Assembly: GCA_003402315.1 (NCBI GenBank)
Contig: QFXI01000021.1
Coordinates: 1 to 64,000 of the forward strand
DNA length: 64,000 nucleotides
Direction: 5' to 3'
DNA from: Candidatus Nitrotoga sp. LAW
GTDB lineage: Bacteria; Pseudomonadota; Gammaproteobacteria; Burkholderiales; Gallionellaceae
Positions 30,795 to 42,042 of this stretch are shown in pieces. Made by a program: the position numbers and the translations under genes. Positions within the stretch are counted from its first letter, which is position 1; the number at the start of each line of letters is the position of its first letter. The notes beneath the pieces are model-generated. The model was not told the DNA's origin and did no database searches. It was given only the letters and a program-made list of their open reading frames with translations.

Positions 30795-32089
30795 TTAATT
30801 GGCCAAAAACCTTACTGGTACGCGCCCTGTTACTCATCATGGTTCTGATCGTATTATCTTTAACGGCAGCTCTGGCAATTTTTCGTCAAGTCGAACATGA
30901 ACCACGTGCACAGCAAATGGCACAACTAGTTGTATCGGTGGTCAATCTCACACGCGCTGCGGTGCTGTCCGCCGCACCTGAATGGCGCTCTGCACTGCTC
31001 GCCGAACTGGCTGATGCGGAAGGGTTGCGTGTACAGATGGCAGACAATGGTGATGTGCTTACACCCTTGCCAACCCATCCTCCTGAATTACCTTTAATGA
31101 CAAAGAAAGTGCGCGCAAGCTTAGGTCAAAATACGCGCTTCGCTGCGGAGCATAACGGTGTGGAAGCTTTATGGGTGAGCTTCTTCATTGGTACCAATGA
31201 ATTCTGGGTGGCATTACCCAAAGAGCACGTCGAACATCCGGTCTCGCAAGTATTATTGATATGGGTCAGCTTGGTATTTGGATTCGCTTTACTCGGCGCT
31301 TATTTCATCGCACGACAGGTAGCATACCCCTTACAGCAACTCGCGCAAGCGGCACAACGAGTAGGCCAAGGTGCGACGCTGCATCCGTTACCGGAACGGG
31401 GCGCGCATGAAATCGTTGCGGTAACACGCGCCTTTAATCAGATGTCCGCCGACCTCACCGCGAATGAACGTGAGCGTGCTTTAGTGTTGGCAGGCATATC
31501 GCATGACCTGCGCACTCCTTTGACACGCGTGCGGTTGGCAGCTGAATTTATCGCCGATGAATCCTTACGCATGGGGCTGGCCGCCGATGTAGAGCAAATG
31601 AATGCAGTCATCCAACAATTCCTTGACTATGCGCGCCTAGATGAAAATGAAACCGTTATCCAGTTGAATATAAAACCACTCGTGCGCGAAGTTGCTGAGC
31701 GGTTTGAACAGCAAGCAGAATCGCTTACGCTCGAACTGCGTGATGTGCCTATGCTGCGAGTCAGGCCATTGCTTTTAAAACGCGCCCTCTCCAATCTGCT
31801 GGATAATGCTATCAAACATGGCGGAGGCAAGATCACGTTGCAGCTCAAGCAGGAAAAAAATCAAATCATCCTGGCTATAACTGATTGCGGCACTGGCATT
31901 CCTGTGGCGCAACGCGAAGCTGTCAAGCGGCCATTCGCCCAGCTGGAAACCTCACGCGGCAATATCACCGGGACAGGATTGGGATTGGCAATTGTTGAAC
32001 GTGCGGCACGCTTGCATGGCGGCGAATTCCGTTTGGAAGATAGCGTAGCGGGTGGATTGGTGGCTCAACTAATTTTTCCATGCGCCTGA
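30791..32089 (+). CDS. envZ: Sensor histidine kinase EnvZ
   Basis: A 432-residue inner membrane kinase. Two membrane helices (LVRALLLIMVLIVLSLTAALAI and VLLIWVSLVFGFALLGAYFIA) flank a periplasmic domain, followed by HAMP, the H box AGISHDLRTPLTRVRLAAEF with the phosphorylated His, and the ATP-binding N, G1 and G2 boxes (LLDNAIKHGG, DCGTGIP, GTGLGLAIVERAARLHGG). I chose TTG 30791, which overlaps the ompR stop as TTGA, has GGATGGA upstream and begins INWPKTLLVRALLL as in other EnvZ proteins. ATG 30749 is the alternative and would overlap ompR by 46 bases. Confidence 0.9.
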   Translation: MINWPKTLLVRALLLIMVLIVLSLTAALAIFRQVEHEPRAQQMAQLVVSVVNLTRAAVLSAAPEWRSALLAELADAEGLRVQMADNGDVLTPLPTHPPELPLMTKKVRASLGQNTRFAAEHNGVEALWVSFFIGTNEFWVALPKEHVEHPVSQVLLIWVSLVFGFALLGAYFIARQVAYPLQQLAQAAQRVGQGATLHPLPERGAHEIVAVTRAFNQMSADLTANERERALVLAGISHDLRTPLTRVRLAAEFIADESLRMGLAADVEQMNAVIQQFLDYARLDENETVIQLNIKPLVREVAERFEQQAESLTLELRDVPMLRVRPLLLKRALSNLLDNAIKHGGGKITLQLKQEKNQIILAITDCGTGIPVAQREAVKRPFAQLETSRGNITGTGLGLAIVERAARLHGGEFRLEDSVAGGLVAQLIFPCA

Positions 32090-32302
32090 AAAAATTATCA
32101 GATTGAGTGTGCTATAACCAATGCTTGTACACCGCTTAGTGATCCTTACCAAGCATTAATCGCAGCTTATTTTTATCCCGCCATAGAAACAAATTTTTAC
32201 ACTTTATTCCCTACCGCAAACACTTTGCTTACATTTTCCCCATAGGATGCTCTACACGCACATCACCGCGTTAACCGAGAAACCTATTACAGGAGAAGAA
32301 CC

Positions 32303-32758
32303 ATGAACTTTAGTAGAAGAACCCTTAGCACCATACTTTGCATAAGCTTTGCTGCTTTACTGGGCAACAGCGCGTTAGCCCACGAAAAGATGGAATCAAA
32401 AGGTGAATGTAAACATTCTTGGAGTAAAAAAGATGGATACGCTGCACATTTTGATAAACGCATGTCAGCCTTGCAAACCTCTCTTCAACTGACACCCAGT
32501 CAAGAAGCGTCATGGACTGAATTTTCAAACAAATTGAAGCCAGTTAAAATAGATAGGCCTGAACATCAAGACTGGAAGGATCTGAGTACGCCAGATCGTT
32601 TAGACCGAAGGCTGGATCAAATGAAATCCCATGAAAAGGAAATGGCTGACCATACAGCGGCTGTACGTACGTTTTATGACACATTAACCCAAGACCAGAA
32701 GAAAATATTCGACAAACATTTTCAACCACATCATTCCAACTCATATGATAAAAAGTAA
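32303..32758 (+). CDS. Spy/CpxP-like periplasmic LTxxQ protein
   Basis: A 151-residue exported protein. The signal peptide (TILCISFAALLGNSALA) is followed by an all-helical domain with two LTxxQ signatures, LTPSQEASW near residue 65 and LTQDQKKIF near 130. Spy is an ATP-independent periplasmic chaperone and CpxP a repressor of the CpxA kinase; both are induced by envelope stress. ACAGGAGAAGAACC gives a good ribosome site. The position downstream of ompR-envZ, about 210 bases away, suggests envelope stress control, but the link is not shown by a visible operator. Confidence 0.8.
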   Translation: MNFSRRTLSTILCISFAALLGNSALAHEKMESKGECKHSWSKKDGYAAHFDKRMSALQTSLQLTPSQEASWTEFSNKLKPVKIDRPEHQDWKDLSTPDRLDRRLDQMKSHEKEMADHTAAVRTFYDTLTQDQKKIFDKHFQPHHSNSYDKK

Positions 32759-33109
32759 TTTCCCCGAAACATTGTTGCATCAGTCTATCTCCATACAATT
32801 ACGTGGATCTTTAATCTAAACAATAATGCATCAAATTTAGGAGGATAACCTTTTGTCGGGCAGCAGGACGATGCTGCCCGATTGCTTCCGTGCCGTAACC
32901 CAGTTTTTTGTCCAGCATGCTACGGAAACGTTAGGCTCTATGTTTACAGCCCAACAAAAACCGTAAACAAATGTATCAAACGATTGTTTTACAATAGACC
33001 AAATGGTAAAATTTTTAGGTTGTTGCATTAAGATGTCTGCGGCTGCCGCAATATTTAGATTTTCCATGCGGCCTGTGCGTACCGTTTCTAATATATTAAG
33101 GAGAGCCCT
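32759..33109. other. Intergenic region with strong Shine-Dalgarno and hairpin
   Basis: About 350 bases between the Spy-like and yceI-like genes. It holds the possible 37-codon ORF and 9-bp hairpin listed separately. AAGGAGA stands before the yceI-like ATG. Confidence 0.5.
32853..32966 (+). CDS. Possible 37-residue ORF with perfect Shine-Dalgarno
   Basis: AGGAGG (32839-32844) stands eight bases before TTG 32853, which opens a 37-codon frame (MSGSRTMLPDCFRAVTQ..., stop TAA 32964-32966). A perfect 9-bp hairpin, TCGGGCAGC (32856-32864) with GCTGCCCGA (32873-32881), covers codons 2-10 and could block early elongation or the ribosome site. The peptide matches nothing I know. This may be a leader peptide, a small RNA with a chance SD, or chance. 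Confidence 0.2.
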   Translation: MSGSRTMLPDCFRAVTQFFVQHATETLGSMFTAQQKP

Positions 33110-33679
33110 ATGCTGAAAAAAAATATCATTGCCGTATTTTTGTCTGTAAGTTTGCCATTTGCCGCCCATGCCGCAGATTCATATAGCATAGATCCTCAAC
33201 ATACCTACGCCCATTTCAGTGTTAATCATCTAGGTTTTTCCACCATGCAAGGGCGTTTCGATAAAAGTAGTGGCAAAGTAACTTTAAATCGTGCCGCAAA
33301 GAATGGATCGGTGGATGTCACCATTGAAACAGCTTCAATCACCACTGGTTTTGGCAAGCGCGATGATCACCTTCGTTCACCAGATTTCTTTAATGTCACC
33401 GAATTCCCCAGTCTTACATATAAATCAAGCGCGATAAAATTCAAGGGGGATATTCCAGTCAGCGTGGAAGGTAATCTCACCCTACTCGGCGTAACCAAGC
33501 CGGTAACACTTACCATACTTGCTTTCAAGTGCGCCAATCACCCAATGAATAAAAAAGAGATGTGTGGTGCAGATGCCACTGCACAAATTAAACGCTCAGA
33601 CTTTGGCATGAAATTTGGTTTGCCTAACATAGGCGATGACATAAAATTGACGTTTGAAGTAGAAGCGTACAAAGACTAA
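33110..33679 (+). CDS. YceI family periplasmic lipid-binding protein
   Basis: A 189-residue protein with signal peptide (IIAVFLSVSLPFAAHA) and the YceI lipocalin-like barrel. Typical features are YSIDPQHTYAHFSVNHLGFSTMQGRF at the mature start, KRDDHLRSPDFFNVTEFPSLTYKSS in the middle and LTLLGVTKPVTLTI near the end. YceI proteins bind polyisoprenoid-type lipids in the periplasm; in E. coli YceI is base- and osmotically induced. The mature chain contains two cysteines (FKCANH and MCGADA) that could form a disulfide. The start has AAGGAGAGCCCT before ATG. A long hairpin follows the stop. Confidence 0.9.
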   Translation: MLKKNIIAVFLSVSLPFAAHAADSYSIDPQHTYAHFSVNHLGFSTMQGRFDKSSGKVTLNRAAKNGSVDVTIETASITTGFGKRDDHLRSPDFFNVTEFPSLTYKSSAIKFKGDIPVSVEGNLTLLGVTKPVTLTILAFKCANHPMNKKEMCGADATAQIKRSDFGMKFGLPNIGDDIKLTFEVEAYKD

Positions 33680-33693
33680 TCTGCACTTGCAAT

Positions 33694-33733
33694 GCAGAAG
33701 AAATAACAAGCAAATGCTTGCCATTTCTTCTGC
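33694..33733 (+). terminator. Long hairpin after yceI-like gene
   Basis: GCAGAAGAAAT (33694-33704) pairs perfectly with ATTTCTTCTGC (33723-33733). Inside a 2x2 internal loop, CAAGCA (33707-33712) pairs with TGCTTG (33715-33720). It begins 15 bases after the stop codon. There is no T run after it, so it may stabilise the mRNA or need Rho to terminate. Near-identical 12-base segments ACTTGCAATG(C/T)AG flank it. Confidence 0.45.
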
Positions 33734-33893
33734 TCCGATGACTTGCAATGTAGATATCAAAATCGCGACAATCAAAAACCTAAATATATTATTAAATATC
33801 AATGTGATATGAAGCACACCATTTACTCAAGTTTAGATATTCAGCCCCAATAGGACTGCAATTCAGCACAAAAGTTGGATCAACTGTCCTTAG

Positions 33894-34882
<989 letters not shown>

Positions 34883-34968
34883 CCTGTAGTGCACATCCGA
34901 TTGCTTGACCTGAGGGGATGCGGTAGATTTATTGTACAACGTACGACTTATACTCTACTCCAGCCGGA

Positions 34969-37548
34969 TTAAACCCGCTGCGCAAACTCCTCAAAATCTT
35001 GGACTGGCAGTGGCCGACTGAAGAAATAACCTTGGTAGGCATGGCAACCTATACTGGCTAAAAAATCGCGCTGCAGCTCAGTTTCAACCCCCTCAGCAAT
35101 CACCCCCATTCCAAGGCTCTGCGCCAACGCCACAATAGTCCGCGCGATGGCAGCGTCGTTGAGATCGGTGAGCACATCGCGAACAAATAACTTATCGATC
35201 TTCAATTGGTTCAACGGCAAGTGCCTCAAATAGGAAAGTGAAGAATAGCCAGTACCAAAATCGTCAAGCGAAAAACCTACCCCACTGACTTTCAACGCAA
35301 CCATCTTTTCAACGATGTCCCCAACATTGTCCACCAAAAGGCTTTCGGTCAGTTCCAGTTTAAGGCGGTTCGGGTTAATACCTGCCTGGCTGATTGTTGC
35401 CATTACTTTCCCCACAAAATCAGCTTCGAGGAACTGCTGAGCACTCACATTCACCGCTACCGTGAGGTGGGCCATTTCAGGCCGGATGGCCCATAGCGCA
35501 AGCTGGGCACAAGCAGTTTCCAGTACCCATTGGCCCAATGGCAGAATCAACCCTGTTTCTTCAGCCAGCGAAATGAATTCGGTAGGTGGCAACATACCGC
35601 GCTTAGGGTGTTGCCAACGTACCAACGCTTCCGCGCCCGTGGCACGGCCATCACTAGCCACCTGAGCCTGGTAGTAAAGCACAAATTGATTATCCTGAAT
35701 CGCTATACGCAGATCCATTTCCATGGCGGCACTCTCAACGACAATAGTCTGCATGGCTGGGTCAAAGAAGCGCAAACCATTGCGGCCCATTGCCTTTGAC
35801 TTGTACATAGCGAGATCAGCTTGCTTCAGCAAATCGTCAATAGATGTCGCATTGTCAATGAACAATGTGGCACCGATGCTCGCTGTACTATGGTGATGGA
35901 CACCTTCAAGCTGATAGGGTTGGCTGATGGCAGTGAGAATTTTTCTACCTATGGTTTCAGTCTGGGTGGCAGCATCCTCAATGGTGTCCGCCAATCCCTC
36001 CAAAACCACCACGAATTCGTCGCCGCCCATCCTCGCTACCGTATCACCCTCGCGTACACTAGTAAAAATACGTTGTGCGACTTGCTTGAGTAGCAGATCA
36101 CCCTTGTCATGGCCCGATGTATCGTTCAGCGTCTTGAATTGATCGAGATCGATGAACAACACCGCACCGAAAGTCCCGTTACGGTTGCTAGTGGCCATGG
36201 CGCGTTTCAGGTGATCCTGCAAGAGTCTGCGGTTGGGCAAATGGGTTAGCGGATCAAAGAAGGCCAGCTCCGTAATTTTGTCTTCCGCTAACTTGCGTTC
36301 CGTAATGTCAATGTGTGAAGCCACATAGTGGGTGACCACCCCTTTGCTGTTTTTGACAGTACTAATGGTAAGCAATTTTGGAAAAACCTTACCATCTTTA
36401 CGTCGATCCCAGATTTCTCCCTGCCACGCGCCAGTGTCCCGGATAGTCTTCCACATTGTGCGATAAAAATCAGCGTCATGGCGGCCAGAGTTAAGGATGC
36501 GCGGCTTTTTGCCAATGACCTCCTCTGCCGTATAGCCTGTACTCTCACAAAATGCCCGATTGACCCGCAGGATCACATTATCCGCATTGGTGATCATCAA
36601 GCTTTCCTGCGATTCAAAAGCGACAGCGGCAATGCGAAGCTCGGCCTCTGCATGCTTGCGCTCAATTTCATTGACATACAGCTTGAGCTGCATTTCGGAC
36701 AGGCTAGCAAGTACGCTGTTTTCCATACCAGGTTTAACCGCTATATTGGTAGAAAAATCCCCACTGCCGATCCTAACTAAATTACTGTGGATTTCGTCAG
36801 CAGTGCCACCCAGTATTGTGCGCAAGGAGATATAAGTTCGCCAGAGCAAGAAGATCACCCCAAGTGCGGTCACGATGAATATCAGCCGGAACGTTAAAGC
36901 AATATCTTCCGCATCATGGACTGCATCACGCGTTCTCTTTTCCATCAATACATGAACCTCATTGATGGGCTTCATAACCTTTGCCTTACCTTGGTAGTAC
37001 TCGTCACTATGTAGCATCAAATTGGCTCTCTCCCGGTTCACTTCCATGTCCGAGTGGGATGAATCAACCAATTTCATGGCTACGAATCCAATGGCAGCCA
37101 AACGATCCGAATTCACTTTAGCTTCCGTCAGTTTACCAAGTTCTTCGACAGTAAAACCAGACTGACGCATCAAGTCCAGCAAAGCAACGGTTTGTCCATT
37201 CTCTATAGGTGGAGACTGAATATTTGCCAGCACCATATCCCAATAACCATAAAAGTACCCATATGGCCGCGACATCTTGCCGTCACGGATATCCAATATT
37301 TGCTGATAATATTTCTTATAACGGGAATCACTGGTCACCACGAAGGCTCTGGCCATCCGTGTTAAGTCATCTGAACTCTGAAGTAACTGATCAGTCAACT
37401 GAAAAGAAATTAACCGTTGTTCATTTGCACGATCAATCTTTTTTTCGGTGATAACGTAGATACTGAAAAGAATAGAAAGCGCAATAAAAGAAAGCACTGT
37501 CAGCGCAATCTTCGAAGCTACATCCCTATCAGTTTTTTTTGAATTCAT
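34969..37548 (-). CDS. Membrane PAS-GGDEF-EAL c-di-GMP enzyme
   Basis: An 859-residue protein. It has an N-terminal membrane helix (VLSFIALSILFSIYVITE), a helical periplasmic sensor of about 200 residues, a second helix (FRLIFIVTALGVIFLLWRTYI), a PAS domain at about 300-425 (AVAFESQESLMITNADNVILRVN), a GGDEF domain with an intact MGGDEFVVVLE and an EAL domain with AEALVRW, VNVSAQQF, LELTES, DDFGTGYSSLSYLR and AEGVET. Both catalytic signatures look intact, so it could make and break c-di-GMP; usually one activity dominates. It precedes the chemotaxis cluster end and probably tunes motility against attachment. It is single, with gaps on both sides. Confidence 0.9.
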   Translation of the reverse strand: MNSKKTDRDVASKIALTVLSFIALSILFSIYVITEKKIDRANEQRLISFQLTDQLLQSSDDLTRMARAFVVTSDSRYKKYYQQILDIRDGKMSRPYGYFYGYWDMVLANIQSPPIENGQTVALLDLMRQSGFTVEELGKLTEAKVNSDRLAAIGFVAMKLVDSSHSDMEVNRERANLMLHSDEYYQGKAKVMKPINEVHVLMEKRTRDAVHDAEDIALTFRLIFIVTALGVIFLLWRTYISLRTILGGTADEIHSNLVRIGSGDFSTNIAVKPGMENSVLASLSEMQLKLYVNEIERKHAEAELRIAAVAFESQESLMITNADNVILRVNRAFCESTGYTAEEVIGKKPRILNSGRHDADFYRTMWKTIRDTGAWQGEIWDRRKDGKVFPKLLTISTVKNSKGVVTHYVASHIDITERKLAEDKITELAFFDPLTHLPNRRLLQDHLKRAMATSNRNGTFGAVLFIDLDQFKTLNDTSGHDKGDLLLKQVAQRIFTSVREGDTVARMGGDEFVVVLEGLADTIEDAATQTETIGRKILTAISQPYQLEGVHHHSTASIGATLFIDNATSIDDLLKQADLAMYKSKAMGRNGLRFFDPAMQTIVVESAAMEMDLRIAIQDNQFVLYYQAQVASDGRATGAEALVRWQHPKRGMLPPTEFISLAEETGLILPLGQWVLETACAQLALWAIRPEMAHLTVAVNVSAQQFLEADFVGKVMATISQAGINPNRLKLELTESLLVDNVGDIVEKMVALKVSGVGFSLDDFGTGYSSLSYLRHLPLNQLKIDKLFVRDVLTDLNDAAIARTIVALAQSLGMGVIAEGVETELQRDFLASIGCHAYQGYFFSRPLPVQDFEEFAQRV

Positions 37549-37691
37549 TTCTCAGCTTAGTCCCTTACGCAACCAAGATATATAGCGGAAGGTAAAAATA
37601 GCTTAGCGCGTAGCGGATTCTCCCACATCCCAACTCAAAATGGCGTCATTGGATCAATCTATATTTCCCTGTTGCCCAGACGTTAAAACCC

Positions 37692-38759
37692 CTATTTCCC
37701 CAAGATAGCCCAATGCATTTCATGCAATGGCACTATTTTTTTTGCGGCGCCCATCTTAATGGCTTCCTTGGGCATGCCAAACACAACACAGGTCGCCTCA
37801 TCTTGTGCCACCGTAGGCGCACCTGCGTCCAGCATTTCTTTCAGGCCGCGCGCGCCATCGTCACCCATGCCCGTCATGATGATGCCAGTGGCATTTTTTC
37901 CCGCAAATTTGGCTACCGAGCGGAACAGTACGTCCACTGACGGGCGGTGGCGGTTCACCAGGGGCCCGTCCACTACTTCAACATGGTAATACGCACCGCT
38001 GCGCTTTAATAGCATGTGCTTGCCACCAGGCGCAATGAGGGCGAGTCCTGGCATAACGCGATCGTTATTCTTAGCCTCTCTCACTTCAATTTGGCACAGG
38101 CCATTGAGGCGTGAGGCAAATAAGGCAGTAAATTTTTCCGGCATATGCTGCACGATGACAATGCCGGGGCAAACTCGCGGTAGTGCTGTCAGCACGGCTT
38201 CCAGTGCCTGGGTGCCTCCGGTCGAGGTGCCGATGGCAACAATGCGTTCAGTCGTTTGCGCCATGGAGTGGGCAGTGGCTGCTGGGAGAATCACATCGGC
38301 ATTAAGTTTTTCCGCCACTTGCGGTAACGGTGTCGCCGCCCTGACCGTACGCCTGACGTTGGCCTGGGCTGCCGCCCTGACTGCACCTACTAGGTCGTTC
38401 GATGATTCCTGCAAAAAACTTTTCAGCCCAACTTTGGGCTTGGTAATAATTTCAACCGCTCCAGCGGCAAGCGCTTGTATGGTGGTTTCCGCGCCTTTTT
38501 CCGTGAGGGTAGAGCAGATCACCACCGGTGTGGGGTGGTCGGCCATTATTTTTTTGAGGAAGGTGATGCCGTCCATGCGCGGCATTTCCACGTCCAGCAC
38601 GATCACGTCCGGCCATTCGCGGGTCATTTTCTCCATGGCAAAAATAGGATCAGATGCCGCGCCAATGACTTGAATGTCCGGTTCCTGGTCCAATACCGCT
38701 TGTAATACTTGGCGCACAACAGCCGAGTCGTCAACCAATAAGACTTTAATTTTTTTCAT
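37692..38759 (-). CDS. cheB: Chemotaxis protein-glutamate methylesterase CheB
   Basis: A 355-residue response regulator that removes methyl groups from, and deamidates, chemoreceptors. The receiver has LLVDDS with Asp10-Asp11, Asp56 in [11 protein letters not shown] and the usual KP. The effector domain shows the catalytic triad: Ser in [12 protein letters not shown], His in [11 protein letters not shown] and Asp in [10 protein letters not shown]. The linker between the domains (about 130-170) is alanine-rich. The gene follows cheD with a 13-base gap and is last in the cheRDB trio, which together set adaptation of the receptors. Confidence 0.94.
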   Translation of the reverse strand: MKKIKVLLVDDSAVVRQVLQAVLDQEPDIQVIGAASDPIFAMEKMTREWPDVIVLDVEMPRMDGITFLKKIMADHPTPVVICSTLTEKGAETTIQALAAGAVEIITKPKVGLKSFLQESSNDLVGAVRAAAQANVRRTVRAATPLPQVAEKLNADVILPAATAHSMAQTTERIVAIGTSTGGTQALEAVLTALPRVCPGIVIVQHMPEKFTALFASRLNGLCQIEVREAKNNDRVMPGLALIAPGGKHMLLKRSGAYYHVEVVDGPLVNRHRPSVDVLFRSVAKFAGKNATGIIMTGMGDDGARGLKEMLDAGAPTVAQDEATCVVFGMPKEAIKMGAAKKIVPLHEMHWAILGK

Positions 38760-38772
38760 TTATGTTCTTTCA

Positions 38773-39300
38773 TCATGCCTGGATTACGCCCGGTTTGCGT
38801 ACCCAGACATTGCCGTTATTAATATCAAATACAATCTGCCGATGGCTGTTCCCTCCCAAGTCTTCGGCTGCCACAACGAATCCATGCAGTGCAACAAGCG
38901 AGCGGGCAGCAGTCATGTTTTTGCAGGAGATGTTCATGCATGCGTTGATCGTATCAATGCAGTTGTTACGGTCACATTGGTTCCTTTTTATGCCGGAAAA
39001 CATGTTGCCTGCCCCGAATAATTTCACGGTATATTCTGAGGGGTGTGTCTTGGCCGCACGAATTTCCCGCTCGAACATTTGCATGGCTTCTTTCGCATAA
39101 CGTCCATCGAGTGTCGTCGCCGAAGCGTTTTCCCGGGCAGGTAGCAGGTAGTGGCACATGCCGCCTATCAGTCTTGTTGGGTGCCACATGGTTATAGATA
39201 CACAGGATCCAAGAAGGGTACGGAGACGGGTGTTCATGTCACCAAAATAAAAGTCTCCTGGTTGTAAAAATACTTCAAAGACATGCTCAGGCTGCTTCAT
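38773..39300 (-). CDS. cheD: Chemoreceptor glutamine deamidase CheD
   Basis: A 175-residue deamidase acting on receptor glutamines, also a CheC partner in other bacteria. The catalytic Cys lies in LLGSCVSITMWHP and the His in GGMCHYLLPAR; the fold ends DLGGNSHRQIVFDINNGNVWVRK. The start ATG overlaps the cheR stop by four bases (ATGA), showing translational coupling. Location between cheR and cheB is the common betaproteobacterial order. Confidence 0.93.
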   Translation of the reverse strand: MKQPEHVFEVFLQPGDFYFGDMNTRLRTLLGSCVSITMWHPTRLIGGMCHYLLPARENASATTLDGRYAKEAMQMFEREIRAAKTHPSEYTVKLFGAGNMFSGIKRNQCDRNNCIDTINACMNISCKNMTAARSLVALHGFVVAAEDLGGNSHRQIVFDINNGNVWVRKPGVIQA

Positions 39301-40103
39301 GGCTTGCGGTATATCGATGGGGAAACCAACTTTAGGACATCGGTGATTCCATTGAGGCTTTCAGAGTGGCTGACAATAAAATATCCGCCCGGTTTTAACA
39401 TCGGCAACATGCGTGCTACAACTTGGCGTTTTGTATCCATGTCGAAGTAGATCATGACATTACGCAGGAAAATAACGTCAAATTCGCCCAGCTTCGGTAG
39501 CGTTGTATTCAGGTTGATTTGCATGAATTGCATGCGGCTGCGCAGGCTGCGCTCAATCATGAACGTGCCTTCTTGGGTACCCGTGCCCTTCAGGCAATGC
39601 TTGGAGAGTAGAGACTGCGGAATGTTGTGCGCCCGTTCCATGTCATAGTGGCCCGAGCGGGCTTTTTCGAGAACGCGGGTGCTGATGTCGGATGCGACGA
39701 TTTCCCAAGGGGTGCTAGGCAAGCCATCGGCAAGTGTCATGGCGAGGCTGTATGGTTCTTCGCCGGAGGAGCTGGCCGCACTCCATAAACGAAATGTTTT
39801 GCCCGCTTGCGCTTTGGGCAAAATCTGTCCTCGCAGAAAATCGAAGTGTTTGGGTTCGCGAAAAAAATAGGTCTCGTTGGTGGTAAGTAGGTCAAGCGCT
39901 ATCTGTAATTCCGCCGCTTCGGCATTCTGGGTAATCAGCCGGAAATAATCACCAAAGCTGGCCAAATCATGGTGCCTTAGCCGCTTGGACAGGCGCCCAG
40001 AGACCAGTGCTTTCTTTGCGTCGGAGAGATTAATCCCGGCAGTGCGATGTAACCAGGTGCGAAATTGGTTAAATTCATCATCTCTTAGCGTGGCGGTATG
40101 CAT
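39297..40103 (-). CDS. cheR: Chemotaxis protein methyltransferase CheR
   Basis: A 268-residue SAM-dependent methylase of receptor glutamates. The helical N-terminal domain (EFNQFRTWLHRTAGINLSDAKKALVSGRLSKRLR) is followed by LTTNETYFFREPKHF and the SAM-binding loop LWSAASSSGEEPYSLAM. The family usually reads WSAGCSTGEEPY; here the first Gly-Cys is replaced by Ala-Ser, still compatible with function. VIFLRNVMIYFD and GGYFIVSHSES are the remaining family motifs. It starts the cheR-cheD-cheB group about 170 bases after the PAS-MCP gene, so it may have its own promoter. Confidence 0.94.
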   Translation of the reverse strand: MHTATLRDDEFNQFRTWLHRTAGINLSDAKKALVSGRLSKRLRHHDLASFGDYFRLITQNAEAAELQIALDLLTTNETYFFREPKHFDFLRGQILPKAQAGKTFRLWSAASSSGEEPYSLAMTLADGLPSTPWEIVASDISTRVLEKARSGHYDMERAHNIPQSLLSKHCLKGTGTQEGTFMIERSLRSRMQFMQINLNTTLPKLGEFDVIFLRNVMIYFDMDTKRQVVARMLPMLKPGGYFIVSHSESLNGITDVLKLVSPSIYRKP

Positions 40104-40272
40104 AAATTAATGTCTACCCTTTTTTAATAATCTTTGGTCAATCAGGCATCGCTAAAATGCTTGAGTGAAAAACAGTATGATGAGCTAAGCTTGGTTCGAT
40201 AGACGACTTCAATCGTTTGCATTCAAACTGCGCTTAACCCTACCATACCGATATGTATTACATGCAGTCGCA

Positions 40273-41832
40273 TTAAGCAGCCCGATGTCCGGCAAAACTT
40301 CTATCTTTGAAAAACCCCATGACCTGTTGCAACAGATATGCCTGATTGCGAACCTCTTCTGAGGACGCCGCTAACTCCTCGGACGCCGAAGCATTTTGTT
40401 GCGTGCACTGGCTCATCTGCGACATGGCAGTATTGATCTGAGCCGCACCACTTGATTGTTCTTCCGAGGCGGCAGTAATCTCCTGCACTAAATCTGAGGT
40501 TTTGTTAATTGCCGGCACCATTTCATTCAACAACTTGCCTGCCACCTCGGCTTTCTGCACACTCCCGGATGCCAGTTCGTCAATTTCCTTCGCTGCAATC
40601 TGGCTACGCTCGGCCAGTTTGCGCACTTCAGCCGCTACCACGGCAAAGCCTTTTCCATGTTCGCCTGCCCGCGCAGCTTCAATGGCAGCGTTCAAAGCCA
40701 GCAAATTAGTCTGATAGGCAATATCGTCCACGATGCCAATTTTGCTCGCAATCTGTTTCATCGCAACCAATGTTTCTGTGACCGCTTTACCTCCATCGGT
40801 TGCTTGTTTGGATGCCTGCATGGCCATGCCATCGGTGACCTTGGCGTTCTCACTGTTCTGCGAAATAGAAGCGCTAATCTGCTCAACCGAAGCAGATGTT
40901 TCTTCCACGCTCGCCGCCTGTTCGCTTGACGACTGACTCAAGCTTTGCGCTGTCGCACTCATTTCTTCAGAGGCAGATGACAACACGGTAGTCGCACCGC
41001 GGATATCAGAAACAATGCTGGCGATATTTCCAGTCATGGTATTAATCGCATGCATCAGACGTCCAACCTCATTACGACTATCCGCCGATTTCAGCAATTG
41101 AACGTCCCCGGAAGCGATGACTTGGCAAGCACGCACCGCATCGTCAAGCGGACGCAACAGCTTGTAAAGCAGAGACCACCATATCAACCCTACAACTGCC
41201 AATGTGGCGGCAATAATCGTGCCCAGCAGCACTGTGGTGGCACCTCCCATCACTCCTTGGCCCATCTGAATCAACCGTCCCCCACCCAAGATAACAACCA
41301 AGCCGATAAAAGCACACGCAGCCGATATTTGAGTCTTGATGCTCATTTCACTGATAGCAGCCAGGCAGCCGCGCCAGCCGGTTGAAACAATCTGTCCTTC
41401 TTTGACTGTGATACCTTTCGCGGTTCCGTCACGAAACTGACGGTAAACTCGTTCCGCATTCTCCACCTGCGCGCGAGTTGGCTTTGTACGCAAGGACATG
41501 TATCCGGTAATTCGTCCGTTTTCATAAATAGGATTGGCGTTCGCTTCAATCCAGTAATAATCACCGTTCTTGCATCGATTTTTGACCATCCCACGCCACG
41601 GCTTTCCAGCTTTCAAGGTTTTCCACAAGTCTCCGAAAGCCGCTGGCGGCATATCTGGATGACGTACAATATTATGATGGGCACCCATTAAATCCTCCGC
41701 CGAAAATCCGCTGATCTCCATAAAAGTGCTGTTGACGTAAGTAATCTGTCCCTTGGTATCCGTTTTTGAAACGATGTATTGGCCATCCTTAAGATGACGT
41801 TCAACGTTTGTTACTGGCATGTTTACGCGCAT
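40273..41832 (-). CDS. Aer-like PAS chemoreceptor
   Basis: A 519-residue energy or redox taxis receptor. An N-terminal cytoplasmic PAS domain (about 18-120: [61 protein letters not shown]) resembles the FAD-binding PAS of Aer. It is followed by a membrane segment pair ([16 protein letters not shown] and [23 protein letters not shown]), HAMP and the MCP signalling hairpin with [34 protein letters not shown]. No C-terminal NWETF pentapeptide for CheR binding is present. It has no periplasmic ligand domain, as expected for Aer. GGGGAACGAC precedes the ATG. Confidence 0.9.
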   Translation of the reverse strand: MRVNMPVTNVERHLKDGQYIVSKTDTKGQITYVNSTFMEISGFSAEDLMGAHHNIVRHPDMPPAAFGDLWKTLKAGKPWRGMVKNRCKNGDYYWIEANANPIYENGRITGYMSLRTKPTRAQVENAERVYRQFRDGTAKGITVKEGQIVSTGWRGCLAAISEMSIKTQISAACAFIGLVVILGGGRLIQMGQGVMGGATTVLLGTIIAATLAVVGLIWWSLLYKLLRPLDDAVRACQVIASGDVQLLKSADSRNEVGRLMHAINTMTGNIASIVSDIRGATTVLSSASEEMSATAQSLSQSSSEQAASVEETSASVEQISASISQNSENAKVTDGMAMQASKQATDGGKAVTETLVAMKQIASKIGIVDDIAYQTNLLALNAAIEAARAGEHGKGFAVVAAEVRKLAERSQIAAKEIDELASGSVQKAEVAGKLLNEMVPAINKTSDLVQEITAASEEQSSGAAQINTAMSQMSQCTQQNASASEELAASSEEVRNQAYLLQQVMGFFKDRSFAGHRAA

Positions 41833-42042
41833 GTCGTTCCCCTACTGCGATGTATATAATTAGCCCTATGTAAAACTGAATGGAGAATCAACTTTCAACC
41901 TTTCACAAAGTAGGTAAATCCATTCATTCTGAGCCTCTCATCTAACTTTTTTGGATCAGTTTTGTCTCCCTAATTTCCTTTTGGCACGGGCGACATACTC
42001 TATGTAATCAAACCCATTGACCACCGACACTACCTATAGCGG

